Assembly (NCBI GenBank): GCA_002698425.1
Contig: NZXU01000050.1
Location: 62,001-126,000 of the forward strand
Reading direction: 5' to 3'
Length of the DNA: 64,000 bases
Source of the DNA: Ahrensia sp.
GTDB taxonomy: Bacteria; Pseudomonadota; Alphaproteobacteria; Rhizobiales; Rhizobiaceae
Below, piece after piece: positions 18,815 to 27,276 of the stretch. The translations under genes were made by a program, and so were the position numbers. The first letter of the stretch is position 1, and each line of letters opens with the position of its first letter. The notes under the pieces were generated by a model, which worked only from the letters and a program-made list of their open reading frames with translations, was not told where the DNA came from and ran no database searches.

Positions 18815-19710
18815 GCGGCCGCCTCCTCGATGAGCCGATCGAGTTCAGACAAACGGGTGGCAACCACGGTCCGATCGATGCGAGCGACGAGATCGACACC
18901 GTCACCCGCGACCGCCTTGATCTGCGCCGCATCCCCCGACCAGGTGTCGAGGAACGCCGATACGAGATATTCCGGACCGCGCAGTTCGAAGGTCAGGACG
19001 GACGAATCGTCGAGCAACTCGACGATCTTGTTCTGCAAAGCCGTGATGGTCTCTTCCACCAATCCGGCGCGAATTCTCCCCGCTATCAGCGGCGCAAGGT
19101 CCGATGCGATCGCCTCGGAGACGTCCTGCTTCATCCTCGGAAGAGCCGTCTCAAGGAGCGCGCCCATGGCTTCGCGATGCTCTTGCTGCAGGCGTTCGAT
19201 TTCTTCCCTGTGTGCGTTTTCCAGCGCTTCCTGCGCCGCTATGGCGTCCGCCGCCGCCATGTCGATATCGTCGAGAGCGGGCGCGGGCGGCATCGGCTCT
19301 TCCATTTCGCCCAGGGAGGGTTCGGGAGAATCGAGGTCCGGCTCCGGCAATTCCAGTTCGCCGAGAACATCGGCCAGCTCGTCCTGCAAGCCGGGAAGAT
19401 CGGAATCGCCCGATGTCAGGTCTGCGAGATCGCCCAGATCAGCGAGGTCACCGGAACCGGCCAAATCGTCGAGATCATCGAGGCCGCCGGGCTGCGCTTC
19501 GCCGGTGTCCGCGAACGGATCGGTGAAATCCTCCGCCGGCGCGTCCTCCCCGAGCCCCATGAAACCGACCGGCATGCCAAGGGTGGAGAATTCGTCCTTG
19601 GTCGACAGGGCGGCACCGACAAGCGGCTCGAAACCCGACGGGAGCCGTCGCGGCGCGGACTGGCCTTCGGAGAAATCCGGAAGGAGGTTGAGGAGGCTGG
19701 AGCGAGCCAC
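18811..19710 (-). CDS. FliH-like flagellar protein between fliF and motB
   Basis: A 299-residue protein starting at GTG 19710, one base after the fliF stop, and overlapping motB by four. The N-terminal half is acidic and repetitive (LADLGDLADL-type Asp/Leu repeats, residues ~75-125). A coiled coil follows near 160-185 (ENAHREEIERLQQEHREAMG), and then a globular region (~190-299). This plan resembles FliH/YscL, the regulator of the FliI ATPase, which no other gene here encodes. Sequence similarity is too weak for certainty; rhizobial clusters have an unnamed gene at a similar place. Confidence 0.6.
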   Translation of the reverse strand: MARSSLLNLLPDFSEGQSAPRRLPSGFEPLVGAALSTKDEFSTLGMPVGFMGLGEDAPAEDFTDPFADTGEAQPGGLDDLDDLAGSGDLADLGDLADLTSGDSDLPGLQDELADVLGELELPEPDLDSPEPSLGEMEEPMPPAPALDDIDMAAADAIAAQEALENAHREEIERLQQEHREAMGALLETALPRMKQDVSEAIASDLAPLIAGRIRAGLVEETITALQNKIVELLDDSSVLTFELRGPEYLVSAFLDTWSGDAAQIKAVAGDGVDLVARIDRTVVATRLSELDRLIEEAAA

Positions 19711-19711
19711 G

Positions 19712-21382
19712 TCAAGCGGCCTCCTGTCTCACCCAGCGCCGCAGGATCGATGCCGCGCGTTCCTCGTCCAGATCCACGATCATCGTCAGGCGCTCCTCGG
19801 GCGAGGGCCTCATCTTGGCAAGCAATTCGCTCTGGTCGACGGAGGACGACGACGAAGGAAGCGGCGGGAGTTCCGGGAGACCGTCGAATCCGCCTATGTC
19901 GTCATCGTCGCCGAAGGGCGAATCGAGGGCCGAATCGGACAGGGCCGGCAAGTCGCCGCCCTGGTTCGCCAGCTGTCCGGCGGAGGGCGAATCGCCCTGC
20001 AGCGCCTTGATCAGCGGGCGAAGGCCAAGGAAGATGACCAGCAGCGTGGCCGCGACAAAGGCCAGCGCATTGATGAATGTGCCCAGATGTTCGCCGAGCA
20101 TGTCCAGCACGCCGGGTTCCTGAAGCGGTATGCCGTCGATGCCTTCCATGAATTCGACAGCGTTCACCTGGACGAGGTCGCCGCGCGCGTCGGAGACGCC
20201 GGCGGCGGCCACGGCAAGCTGGCGGATCTCGGCGAGCCGGGCTTCGACCTGGGCATCGTCGGCGCCCTCGCCCAACGCCTCGAGGATCCGGTCCCGGTTG
20301 ACCACGATGGCGATCGAAAGCCGGTTGACCGCATAGCCGTTGCTGACGGTGGCGATTCGTTTGGAGTTCACTTCGTAGTTGGTCGTTTCCTCGCGGCGCT
20401 CGCTGCGTTCGGAGGATTGCGGCGAGGCGCCGCCCGCCTGTTCGGCATCGGGCAGGTTCTGATCGACCGAGACGGGATCGCCGCCCGTCTTCTCGGAGGA
20501 GGCGTCCTCGCTGCGGACCACCTGGACCGAGCGTTCGACGCGCGATTCGGGATCGAAGATCGTTTCCTCGACCTGCCGTTGATCCGTGTTGATGTCGGCC
20601 TGAACGCTGACGCGGAAATTCATGTCGCCGAGATAGGGGGCGAGCGCCTTGTAGACGCTGTCGGAGACCTCGTTCTCCACCGTCTCCTTGATGCCGAGCG
20701 TGCTGGTCGCCGTGTTGTTGAGCGGGTCGTCGCCGGCGGCGAGAAGCCTGCCGGTCGCATCCAGCACGGTGACGTTCTCGGTCTGCAGGCCGGGCACGGC
20801 GGCCGAGACGAGATGGCGGATCGCCATGGCGCTCGATTCGGCGGTCGAGCCTTCGTAGCGGACGACGACGGATGCGGTCGGGGTCTGTTCGGCGAAACGG
20901 AAATTGCCGCGATCCGCGAGGACGATGTGGACGCGCGCGCCCTTGACGCCGCGAATGGCCTGGATCGAACGGGCGATCTCGCCTTCCAGCGCGCGCACGC
21001 GGGTGACTTCCTGCATGAAGGCGGTCAGGCCGAGAGAGCCGAGATTGTCGAACAGTTCGTAGCCGGTCGCGGAGCTGTTCGGCAGGCCCTTCTCGGCGAG
21101 GATCATGCGGGCCCGGCTGGTCTTTCCGGCCGGCACGAGGATCGACGTGCCGTCCTCGTTGACGTCATAGGAAATGCCCGCATCGGCGAGCGCCATGCCC
21201 ATGCGAGTTATGTCGTCGCGCTCGAGCCCGACATAGATGGGCTCGAAAGCGGGACGGTTGAGAAGGTAGGCTGCGGCTCCGACGCCGACCATGACGACCA
21301 ACCCGATCGCAGCGAGCATGGCAAGCTTGCGAGCGCCAAGCGCGTTCAGGTTATTGACGATCTGCTGTAACTGCTCCGGCAC
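19712..21382 (-). CDS. fliF: Flagellar MS-ring protein FliF
   Basis: A 556-residue MS-ring protein. It has membrane helices near residues 18-40 (LAMLAAIGLVVMVGVGAAAY) and ~430-452 (ALAFVAATLLVIFLGLRPLI), separated by the large periplasmic ring-building region. The C-terminal cytoplasmic tail (TMIVDLDEERAASILRRWVR) is the FliG-binding segment. fliF begins a new transcription block just after the flagellin terminator; in Sinorhizobium it is elsewhere, at the start of the fliF-visNR-flhB block. Confidence 0.96.
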   Translation of the reverse strand: MPEQLQQIVNNLNALGARKLAMLAAIGLVVMVGVGAAAYLLNRPAFEPIYVGLERDDITRMGMALADAGISYDVNEDGTSILVPAGKTSRARMILAEKGLPNSSATGYELFDNLGSLGLTAFMQEVTRVRALEGEIARSIQAIRGVKGARVHIVLADRGNFRFAEQTPTASVVVRYEGSTAESSAMAIRHLVSAAVPGLQTENVTVLDATGRLLAAGDDPLNNTATSTLGIKETVENEVSDSVYKALAPYLGDMNFRVSVQADINTDQRQVEETIFDPESRVERSVQVVRSEDASSEKTGGDPVSVDQNLPDAEQAGGASPQSSERSERREETTNYEVNSKRIATVSNGYAVNRLSIAIVVNRDRILEALGEGADDAQVEARLAEIRQLAVAAAGVSDARGDLVQVNAVEFMEGIDGIPLQEPGVLDMLGEHLGTFINALAFVAATLLVIFLGLRPLIKALQGDSPSAGQLANQGGDLPALSDSALDSPFGDDDDIGGFDGLPELPPLPSSSSSVDQSELLAKMRPSPEERLTMIVDLDEERAASILRRWVRQEAA

Positions 21383-21481
21383 TGCGGTTACTCCATTTCC
21401 CCTTCAAGGAAATAGCCGGTGAAGCTTGTGTGAGAGTGTCTTGACCTCTCCGCGGGCGGGGTGCGGAGACTATGGTAGAAA

Positions 21482-21510
21482 TGAAAACGGGCGCCCGCGA
21501 GGGACGCCCG
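21482..21510 (-). terminator. Rho-independent terminator after flagellin gene 3
   Basis: On the minus strand, GGGCGTCC-CTCGC-GGGCGCCC forms an 8-pair stem (one G-U) and is followed by TTTT. It lies about 50 bases after the flagellin stop at 21558 and before fliF. Confidence 0.8.
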
Positions 21511-21557
21511 AATTGCCGGAAATCGGCTGGATATTCAGCCTCGATTCAGCGCTGGTC

Positions 21558-22478
21558 CTACTGGAACAACGACAGGATCGTCTGTGCGTTCGAATTGGCG
21601 ATCGACAGAGACTGGATGCCGAGCTGCTGTTGCGTCTGCAGGGCCTGCAACTTGGTCGATTCCTCTTCCATGTTCGCGTCGACCAGCTGGCCAACGCCGC
21701 GGTCGATGGCGTCCATGAGGTTGTCCACGAAGCTCGTCTGCATGTCGATGCGCGATTTCGTGGCGCCGAGATTCGACGCGACGGTGGTCATTTGCTGAAA
21801 CGCGCCGTCGACTGCTGAAATCATGTCGTCGATGTCGGCGTCGTCGATACCGAGGGCGGTGATATCCAGGCTCGACACCGAGACTGTCACGGCGCCGGCG
21901 CCGGTTGTCGTGAACGTGCTGTCGAGAATGCCGGACTGGTCGTTGGCGTCATAGAGTTCCAGCGTCGTGATATCGATGGCGATGGTCGAAACGGCGACCG
22001 AGCCGTCGCTGGCACGCGAGAACGAGGACACGACATTCTTCGTGGCGGTGTAGTCGGCGGCGGCCGAATCGACGGCCAACCAGTTTTCGCCCGAGAAGGA
22101 CGCCGATTCGGCGATGCTCGAAAGCTGGTTCTGCAGTTCGGCGATTTCGGACTGGATTTTCGTGCGATCGACGCCAGGTTCGCGGGCGGCCACGAGTTTC
22201 GACTTGATTTCGTCGATAACCTCGATGGCGCTGTTCAGCGCGGTGTAGGCCACGTCGACCTTGGCGGCGCCCAGACCCAGCGCGTCCTGCACTGTGGAAA
22301 GCGCCTTGTTGTCGGAGCGCATCGTCGTCGCGATCGACCAATAGGCCGCGTTGTCGCTCGCCTCGGCCACCTGGTAGCCGGTCGAAATGCGCGACTGGGT
22401 TTCCTCGATCTTCGAGTTGGTCTGCTGAAGCGTCTTGAGCGCGGTCATCGCCGCGGCGTTCGTCATGATACTGGACAT
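21558..22478 (-). CDS. Flagellin (third of three tandem copies)
   Basis: A 306-residue filament subunit. It has the conserved flagellin N-terminal region (MSSIMTNAAAMTALKTLQQT, ISTGYQVAEASDNAAYWSIA) and C-terminal region (LQTQQQLGIQSLSIANSNAQ). Only a small variable domain lies between, as in other short alphaproteobacterial flagellins. It has its own leader and terminator. It is the most divergent of the three at the N-terminus and its leader retains only part of the conserved element seen before the other two. Which FlaA/B/C/D it corresponds to cannot be told. Confidence 0.97.
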   Translation of the reverse strand: MSSIMTNAAAMTALKTLQQTNSKIEETQSRISTGYQVAEASDNAAYWSIATTMRSDNKALSTVQDALGLGAAKVDVAYTALNSAIEVIDEIKSKLVAAREPGVDRTKIQSEIAELQNQLSSIAESASFSGENWLAVDSAAADYTATKNVVSSFSRASDGSVAVSTIAIDITTLELYDANDQSGILDSTFTTTGAGAVTVSVSSLDITALGIDDADIDDMISAVDGAFQQMTTVASNLGATKSRIDMQTSFVDNLMDAIDRGVGQLVDANMEEESTKLQALQTQQQLGIQSLSIANSNAQTILSLFQ

Positions 22479-22585
22479 ATGATCCTTTCCCTGTCTGGAA
22501 GGAAATCTGCCAGTCAGCCGCGGACTGAATGACTTCCAAATTCTTCCCGACCACTACGCGGCCGCTCATGAGCCATGCGTCCGGG

Positions 22586-22603
22586 TTTATCCTTCGCGAT
22601 AAA
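22586..22603 (-). promoter_or_regulatory. Candidate promoter dyad upstream of flagellin gene 3
   Basis: A perfect inverted repeat, TTTATC-N6-GATAAA, lies 108 bases upstream of the flagellin start at 22478. The GATAAA half resembles the -10 part of alphaproteobacterial flagellar promoters (GCCGATAA-like), but I could not identify a convincing -35 partner. It could be an activator site instead. Confidence 0.3.
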
Positions 22604-22694
22604 CGCCTTGCCGAGACCATGAACGGGCGATGATCCCGACCGGGCGGTCTACCGCTTCCAGCCAGAATATCGTCCTTAGCTTGCGCCGAACTGG

Positions 22695-22725
22695 AAAAGG
22701 AAAAGGGGCCGCTGAACGCGGCCCC
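22695..22725 (-). terminator. Rho-independent terminator after flagellin gene 2
   Basis: On the minus strand, GGGGCCGC-GTTCA-GCGGCCCC is a perfect 8-pair GC stem followed by TTTTCCTTTT, about 27 bases after the flagellin stop at 22753. Confidence 0.9.
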
Positions 22726-22752
22726 TCGTCACTTGAGATAATCGCTTGTCGC

Positions 22753-23673
22753 TTACTGGAAGAGCGAGAGGATGTTCTGAGCGGAGGTGTTGGCGATGGA
22801 GAGCGCCTGGATGCCCAGCTGCTGCTGCGTCTGCAGCGCCTGAAGTTTCGTCGACTCCTCCTCCATGTCGGCATCGACCAGCTGACCGACGCCACGTTCG
22901 ATCGCGTCCATCAACGCATCGACGAATTCGGTCTGGGTGTCGATACGCTTCGAGGTCGCGCCCAGGGCGGATGCCGCGTCCGTCATCAGGCCGAAGGCCG
23001 CGTCAACCGCCGACAACATTTCGTCGAGGTCGGTATCGTCCACATTCGCCGCGGTAATATCGAGGGTCGAGACGGAAACCGTCACCGCGCCCGTGCCGGT
23101 CGTGGTGAAGGTGCTGTCGAGAATGCCCGACTGGTCGTTGGCGTCGAACAGCTCGGTCGTGGTGATGTCGATCGAGAGCGTCTCGACGGACACCGAACCA
23201 TCCGATGCGCGTGTGAAGGAAGCGACGACATTTTTCGTGGCCGTGTAGCTGGCGTCGGCGGAGTTGACCGACAGCCAGTTCTCGCCGCTGAAGGAGGCCG
23301 AGGTCGCGATGCTGCTCAACTGGTTCTGGAGTTCGGAAATTTCCGACTGGATCTTCGACCGGTCGATGCCCGGCTCCTTGGCGGCGACGATTTTCGCCTT
23401 GATCTCGTCGACAACGTCGATCGCGCTGTTCAGCGCTGTATAGGCGACGTCGACCTTGGAGGCGCCGAGACCGAGGGCGTCCTGAACGGTGCCAAGCGCC
23501 TTGTTGTCGGACTTCATCGTGGTCGCGATGGACCAATAGGCCGCGTTGTCGGAGGCCTGGGCGACCTGATAGCCGGTCGAGATCCGCTCCTGGGTCTTGT
23601 AAATCGCTTTGTTGGTTGCCTGCAGCGCCTTCAGCGCGGTCATGGCGGCGGAATTGGTCATGATACTGGACAT
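22753..23673 (-). CDS. Flagellin (second of three tandem copies)
   Basis: A 306-residue filament subunit with the same length and layout as its two neighbours (start MSSIMTNSAAMTALKALQAT; end LGIQALSIANTSAQNILSLF). The variable middle part still contains ANDQSGILDSTFTTTG, shared with both other copies. It is preceded by the conserved flagellin leader element (23709-23729) and followed by a strong terminator, so it is probably a single-gene transcript. The upstream spacer is the longest of the array. Confidence 0.97.
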   Translation of the reverse strand: MSSIMTNSAAMTALKALQATNKAIYKTQERISTGYQVAQASDNAAYWSIATTMKSDNKALGTVQDALGLGASKVDVAYTALNSAIDVVDEIKAKIVAAKEPGIDRSKIQSEISELQNQLSSIATSASFSGENWLSVNSADASYTATKNVVASFTRASDGSVSVETLSIDITTTELFDANDQSGILDSTFTTTGTGAVTVSVSTLDITAANVDDTDLDEMLSAVDAAFGLMTDAASALGATSKRIDTQTEFVDALMDAIERGVGQLVDADMEEESTKLQALQTQQQLGIQALSIANTSAQNILSLFQ

Positions 23674-23708
23674 CGTGGTCCCTCTCGGAATTCAAAAAAG
23701 AAACGGTT

Positions 23709-23752
23709 ATTCCGGGTCAGCCGGTACAGTGGTGGAGCGTCATGCCCTATCG
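23709..23752 (-). promoter_or_regulatory. Conserved flagellin leader/promoter element, gene 2
   Basis: On the minus strand GATAGGGCATGA is followed 11 bases later by CTGTACCGGCTGACCCGGAAT, ending 35 bases before the ATG. The same two blocks with the same spacing occur before flagellin gene 1 (19 of 21 bases identical in the second block). The first block may include the -10 region; the second is likely in the mRNA leader and contains a CCGG-N5-CCGG dyad. It is a candidate target for FlbT or FlaF control. Confidence 0.5.
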
Positions 23753-24051
23753 AATGATATCCACTGTGCTTGGCCTGCATCTGGGCCAGAAGGGATGCAC
23801 ACGCCGCTTCCTGTCAGGCACAATCCGATCGCACGTCGCCACGCCCGCAAAGCGGGTCGGTTTCCGGATACGAGCTAGATTGATTGCCAGACCGCGAAAC
23901 GGGTCACTCGGCTACACGCAAACACACATCAAGGGTTCTGAGCGGACACACCGCCGTGCGCTACAAGCACGGCCTTACCGGGAACCCTCGCCGCAACGAA
24001 CAGACAGTTTCGTCAGCGGAACAGGATGAAAGAATTAATGAAAATGCTTAA

Positions 24052-24087
24052 CAAAATGCAAAAGCGGGCCGCGTTGACGCGGCCCGC
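24052..24087 (-). terminator. Rho-independent terminator after flagellin gene 1
   Basis: On the minus strand, GCGGGCCGCG-TCAA-CGCGGCCCGC is a perfect 10-pair stem followed by TTTTGCATTTTGTT, about 26 bases after the flagellin stop at 24114. Confidence 0.9.
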
Positions 24088-24113
24088 CTCTAAAATTCTG
24101 CTCTTTGTCGCTT

Positions 24114-25034
24114 TTAGCGGAAGAGCGAGAGGATCGACTGTGCGCTGGAGTTGGCGATCGACAGCGACTGGATGCCCAGCTGCTGCTGGGTCTGCAAAGC
24201 CTGCAGCCTCGTCGATTCCTCTTCCATGTTCGCGTCGATCAGCTGGCCGACACCTCGGTCGACCGCGTCCATCAGGTTCTTGACGAACTCGTTCTGCATA
24301 TCGATGCGCTTCGAAGACGAACCCAGCGTCGAAGCGGCGTCGGTCATGCTCGAGAACGCGGTGTCCACGGCAGCGATCATCTCATCGAGGTCGGTGTCGT
24401 CGATGCCGGCCGCAGTGATGTCAAGGCTGGACACCGAGACGGTGACGGCGCCAGTGCCGGTCGTGGTAAAGGTGCTGTCGAGGATACCCGACTGGTCGTT
24501 GGCGTCGAACAGTTCGGTCGCCGTGATGTCAACGTCGATCGTGCTGACCGAAACCGTGCCGTCGGAGGCGCGGCTGAAGGAGGCAACGACCGACTTCGTG
24601 GCGGAGTAAGTACCCGCGCTCGAGTCGACCGAGAGCCAGTTCTCGCCGTTGAACGAAGCGGATTCGGCAATGCTCGTCAGCTGGTTCTGCAGCTCGGAGA
24701 TTTCCGACTGGATCTTCGCCTTGTCGGCGGACGGCTCTTTCGCCGCGACCAGCTTGGACTTGATTTCGTCGACAACGTCGAGAGCCGACTCCATGCCGGT
24801 ATAGGCGACGTCGACCTTGGAGGCGCCGAGGCCGAGTGCGTCCTGCACGGTGCCGAGTGCCTTGTTGTCGGATTTCATCGTGGTCGCGATGGACCAGTAA
24901 GCGGCGTTATCGCTGGCGTCGTTGACGCGGAGGCCGGTGGAGATACGGCCCTGGGTCGTTTCAATCTGCTTGTTGATGGAGGTGAGCGACTTGAGCGCCG
25001 TCATCGCCGAAGTGTTTGTCAAGATACTGGACAT
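24114..25034 (-). CDS. Flagellin (first of three tandem copies)
   Basis: A 306-residue filament subunit (start MSSILTNTSAMTALKSLTSI; end LGIQSLSIANSSAQSILSLF). N- and C-terminal regions form the filament core, with a short variable middle. It follows fliP after a terminator and has its own leader with the conserved element at 25069-25089. By position in the direction of transcription it is the first of the array, where rhizobia carry flaA, the main flagellin; that equivalence is inference. Confidence 0.97.
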   Translation of the reverse strand: MSSILTNTSAMTALKSLTSINKQIETTQGRISTGLRVNDASDNAAYWSIATTMKSDNKALGTVQDALGLGASKVDVAYTGMESALDVVDEIKSKLVAAKEPSADKAKIQSEISELQNQLTSIAESASFNGENWLSVDSSAGTYSATKSVVASFSRASDGTVSVSTIDVDITATELFDANDQSGILDSTFTTTGTGAVTVSVSSLDITAAGIDDTDLDEMIAAVDTAFSSMTDAASTLGSSSKRIDMQNEFVKNLMDAVDRGVGQLIDANMEEESTRLQALQTQQQLGIQSLSIANSSAQSILSLFR

Positions 25035-25068
25035 ACTGTCCCCTTCCCAAAACTAACAAAGGAGGGAC

Positions 25069-25112
25069 ATTCCGGATCAACCGGTACAGCGGCCGGGCAT
25101 CATGCCCCTATC
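25069..25112 (-). promoter_or_regulatory. Conserved flagellin leader/promoter element, gene 1
   Basis: On the minus strand GATAGGGGCATGA, then 11 bases, then CTGTACCGGTTGATCCGGAAT, ending 34 bases before the ATG at 25034. It is the counterpart of the element before flagellin gene 2. A GGGAAGGGG purine run just before the ATG is the ribosome site. Confidence 0.5.
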
Positions 25113-25157
25113 AACACCGATAGCCTCTGTGAGTGGCCGCACGATGCCCGGGAAACA

Positions 25158-25181
25158 TTAAAAAAGCCTTGAGTCGGCTTT
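25158..25181 (-). terminator. Rho-independent terminator after fliP
   Basis: On the minus strand, AAAGCC-GACTCAA-GGCTTT is followed by TTTT, about 75 bases after the fliP stop. It separates the fliP-DUF1217 operon from the flagellin genes. Confidence 0.75.
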
Positions 25182-25256
25182 CCTTCCCGTTTCAAAGGGT
25201 TAGCACCAGGATTTATAGTTAATGACTGGTGTGGATTCCGGCATAATTCCGCCGTC

Positions 25257-25997
25257 CTACACGACCGAGCGCACCATCGATCCGACCAGGACGTTCCAGC
25301 CGTCAATCATTACGAAGAACAGGATCTTGAAGGGCAGCGAGACCACCGATGGCGGGAGCATCATCATGCCCATCGCCATGACGATCGTCGCGACGACGAG
25401 GTCGATCACCAGGAACGGCAAAACGACGAGAAAACCGATCTCGAAACCGCGCCTTATTTCCGAGATCATGAAAGCGGGAATGACCACACGCAGGTCGACC
25501 GTCTCGTCCAGCGCAACTTCCTGGCCGCGTTCGCGCGCCAGCTGCGCGAAAAGCTGCAGGTCCTGGTCGCGCACATTGTTCAGCATGAATTCGCGGAACG
25601 GTTCGGCGATCAGCGGAAACGCCTCTTCCTCGCTGATCTGTTCGCTGACCAATGGCTGCAGGCCCTGATTCCATGCGCGGTCGAAGACCGGGGTCATGAC
25701 ATAGAAGGTCATGAACAGGGCGAGGCTGACAAGGATGATGTTGGCCGGCGTGGTCTGCAGGCCGATGCCGGCGCGCAGAATGGAAAAGACGATCACGAAG
25801 CGCGTGAAGCTCGTCAGCATGATCAGGAGACCGGGCGCCACCGCAAGAACGGTCAGAAGGCCGAAAAGCTGGACAATCAGACCGCTGGTCTGGCCGCTCA
25901 AGCCCTCCGGAAGGCTGAAACCCGGCTGGCCCTGGGCAAACGCCGGAGCGGCGCCCAGCACCAGCAGGAAAGCAAAAAGGGCAGCGACGCGCCTCAT
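25257..25997 (-). CDS. fliP: Flagellar export gate protein FliP
   Basis: A 246-residue export-gate subunit with a cleavable signal peptide (RRVAALFAFLLVLGAAPAFA) and about four membrane helices. Conserved stretches include MLTSFTRFVIVFSILRAGIG, VIPAFMISEIRRGFEIGF and PFKILFFVMIDGW near the end. It overlaps fliL by four bases and is the last gene of a 13- to 14-gene operon ending at a terminator. The usual fliO is not seen nearby. Confidence 0.97.
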   Translation of the reverse strand: MRRVAALFAFLLVLGAAPAFAQGQPGFSLPEGLSGQTSGLIVQLFGLLTVLAVAPGLLIMLTSFTRFVIVFSILRAGIGLQTTPANIILVSLALFMTFYVMTPVFDRAWNQGLQPLVSEQISEEEAFPLIAEPFREFMLNNVRDQDLQLFAQLARERGQEVALDETVDLRVVIPAFMISEIRRGFEIGFLVVLPFLVIDLVVATIVMAMGMMMLPPSVVSLPFKILFFVMIDGWNVLVGSMVRSVV

Positions 25998-26551
25998 TCG
26001 AGGATCAGCGAGCGGACAAGCACCCGCTTGACGCGCCCCTCGGTGCGGATGGCGGCGCGCTCCTCAAGGTCCTCTATGAGATGCTGATATCCGCTTCCGC
26101 CGCGAAGATTGTAGAGTTTCATCGTGTGGACATAGGCGATGATGTCCTGGTGAACATCCTGCGCAAGCATGGTGTCGGAATCCCCTTCGAAGACGAGGGA
26201 GAGTTCCATGCGGATCCAGGCATCTGTGGGATCCACCAGATTGGTCGTGATGGACGGCAGGTCGACGATCGACAGTTTCTGCGTGGCGCCGCCATGCTCT
26301 TCGGCTTCCGCCGCCTGGCCGCTTTCAGCACCGTGGCCCGCGGCGGCCGATGCATGGGCTGCTTCCTGGGCCGGAGCCTTTTCGCCGGCCGTTTCCGCCG
26401 TCGACGCCATGCTGGCGGGCTTGAGCATGGTCGCGCTCACGCCGAAGCCGGCGCCGCCTGCAATCAGGGTGATGATCGCATAGGCCACCAGCATCATGAC
26501 CATCGAAGGGCTTTTCTTGCCCTCCTCCTGATGTTCAATGGTGGACGCCAT
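25994..26551 (-). CDS. fliL: Flagellar basal-body-associated protein FliL
   Basis: A 185-residue single-pass membrane protein that surrounds the stator. The membrane helix is near residues 18-40 (MVMMLVAYAIITLIAGGAGF). An Ala/Glu/His-rich linker follows, then the FliL periplasmic domain (~95-185), ending VKRVLVRSLILE as is common in the family. It overlaps fliP by four bases and starts 20 bases after flgH. Confidence 0.93.
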   Translation of the reverse strand: MASTIEHQEEGKKSPSMVMMLVAYAIITLIAGGAGFGVSATMLKPASMASTAETAGEKAPAQEAAHASAAAGHGAESGQAAEAEEHGGATQKLSIVDLPSITTNLVDPTDAWIRMELSLVFEGDSDTMLAQDVHQDIIAYVHTMKLYNLRGGSGYQHLIEDLEERAAIRTEGRVKRVLVRSLILE

Positions 26552-26571
26552 GTCTGCCTGCCGCCTAGCCG

Positions 26572-27276
26572 TCAGAAGGGAAGATAGAGGTCGAGCGCCT
26601 GCTGCCCGTAGGGCGGCTGCTGCACCTCGGTTATGCGACCCTTGCCGCCATAGGAAATACGCGCCTCGGCGATCCGGTCGTAATTGATGGTATTCTCAGG
26701 TCCGATATCGGATGGCCTGACGATGCCGGAGATGTTCAGGACGCGCATCTCGGCGTTGACCCGCATTTCCTGCGATCCCTGGATCAGGAGATTGCCATTC
26801 GCGAGCTCGTCGATGACGACGGCCGCGATCGAGAGATCGATCGTCTCCGATCGCGTCGTGCCGCCGGAACCGGAATAATCCGTCGAGGAATTCATGCTCG
26901 CATCGGCCGACAAGTTACCGGTGATCGCGCTGGTTCCATATCCGGCGCCAAGGCCGAGAGACTTGTTCGCCGTACGATTACGGTCGCTCTGGTTGTCGAG
27001 CTTGGCGCGGTCGTTGATGGCGATCTTGATGGTCACGATATCGCCCTTGGCCACCGCGCGATGCGCCGTGAACAGGCTCGCGGCGCGGTCGTTCCACGTC
27101 GAATAGCGATGCCCGGCCGGCTTTGCGGCATAGACTTCCGGCTTGGTCATCATCTGGTCGGCGGCGAGTTCCGCGCCGACCGGCGTCATGGCCGGCGGCA
27201 CGCCGATCTCGCGGGGATGCGTCGCGCATCCGCCAAGCATGGCCGCTACGAGCGAAAGAAGGACGGCGCGTTTCAT
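26572..27276 (-). CDS. flgH: Flagellar L-ring lipoprotein FlgH
   Basis: A 234-residue outer-membrane L-ring subunit. It has a lipoprotein signal with lipobox LGGC (Cys ~17). Family motifs include HRAVAKGDIVTIKIAINDRA and GNLLIQGSQEMRVNAEMRVL, followed by SGIVRPSDIGPENTINYDRI. It overlaps motE by four bases. Together with FlgI it forms the bushing around the rod. Confidence 0.96.
   Translation of the reverse strand: MKRAVLLSLVAAMLGGCATHPREIGVPPAMTPVGAELAADQMMTKPEVYAAKPAGHRYSTWNDRAASLFTAHRAVAKGDIVTIKIAINDRAKLDNQSDRNRTANKSLGLGAGYGTSAITGNLSADASMNSSTDYSGSGGTTRSETIDLSIAAVVIDELANGNLLIQGSQEMRVNAEMRVLNISGIVRPSDIGPENTINYDRIAEARISYGGKGRITEVQQPPYGQQALDLYLPF

Larger units (their letters stand above)
23674..24113. 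other. 440-base intergenic region between flagellin genes 1 and 2
   Basis: It holds the gene 2 leader (conserved element 23709-23729 and promoter-like element 23740-23752) and the gene 1 terminator (24052-24087). The ~300 bases between 23755 and 24050 contain no convincing gene, repeat or RNA. They may hold upstream regulator sites or be remnants of a lost flagellin copy. Confidence 0.6.

Noticed and set aside
18266..21370. 1034-codon plus-strand open frame opposite motB, the FliH-like gene and fliF
   Set aside because: It is antisense to three well-recognised genes. High GC keeps the opposite frame open. The predicted protein is Arg/Gly/Asp-rich without any domain.
21558..25034. Repeated sequence suggestive of an array or CRISPR
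   Set aside because: The repeats are whole flagellin coding genes about 1.3 kb apart, with no short regular repeats or spacers.
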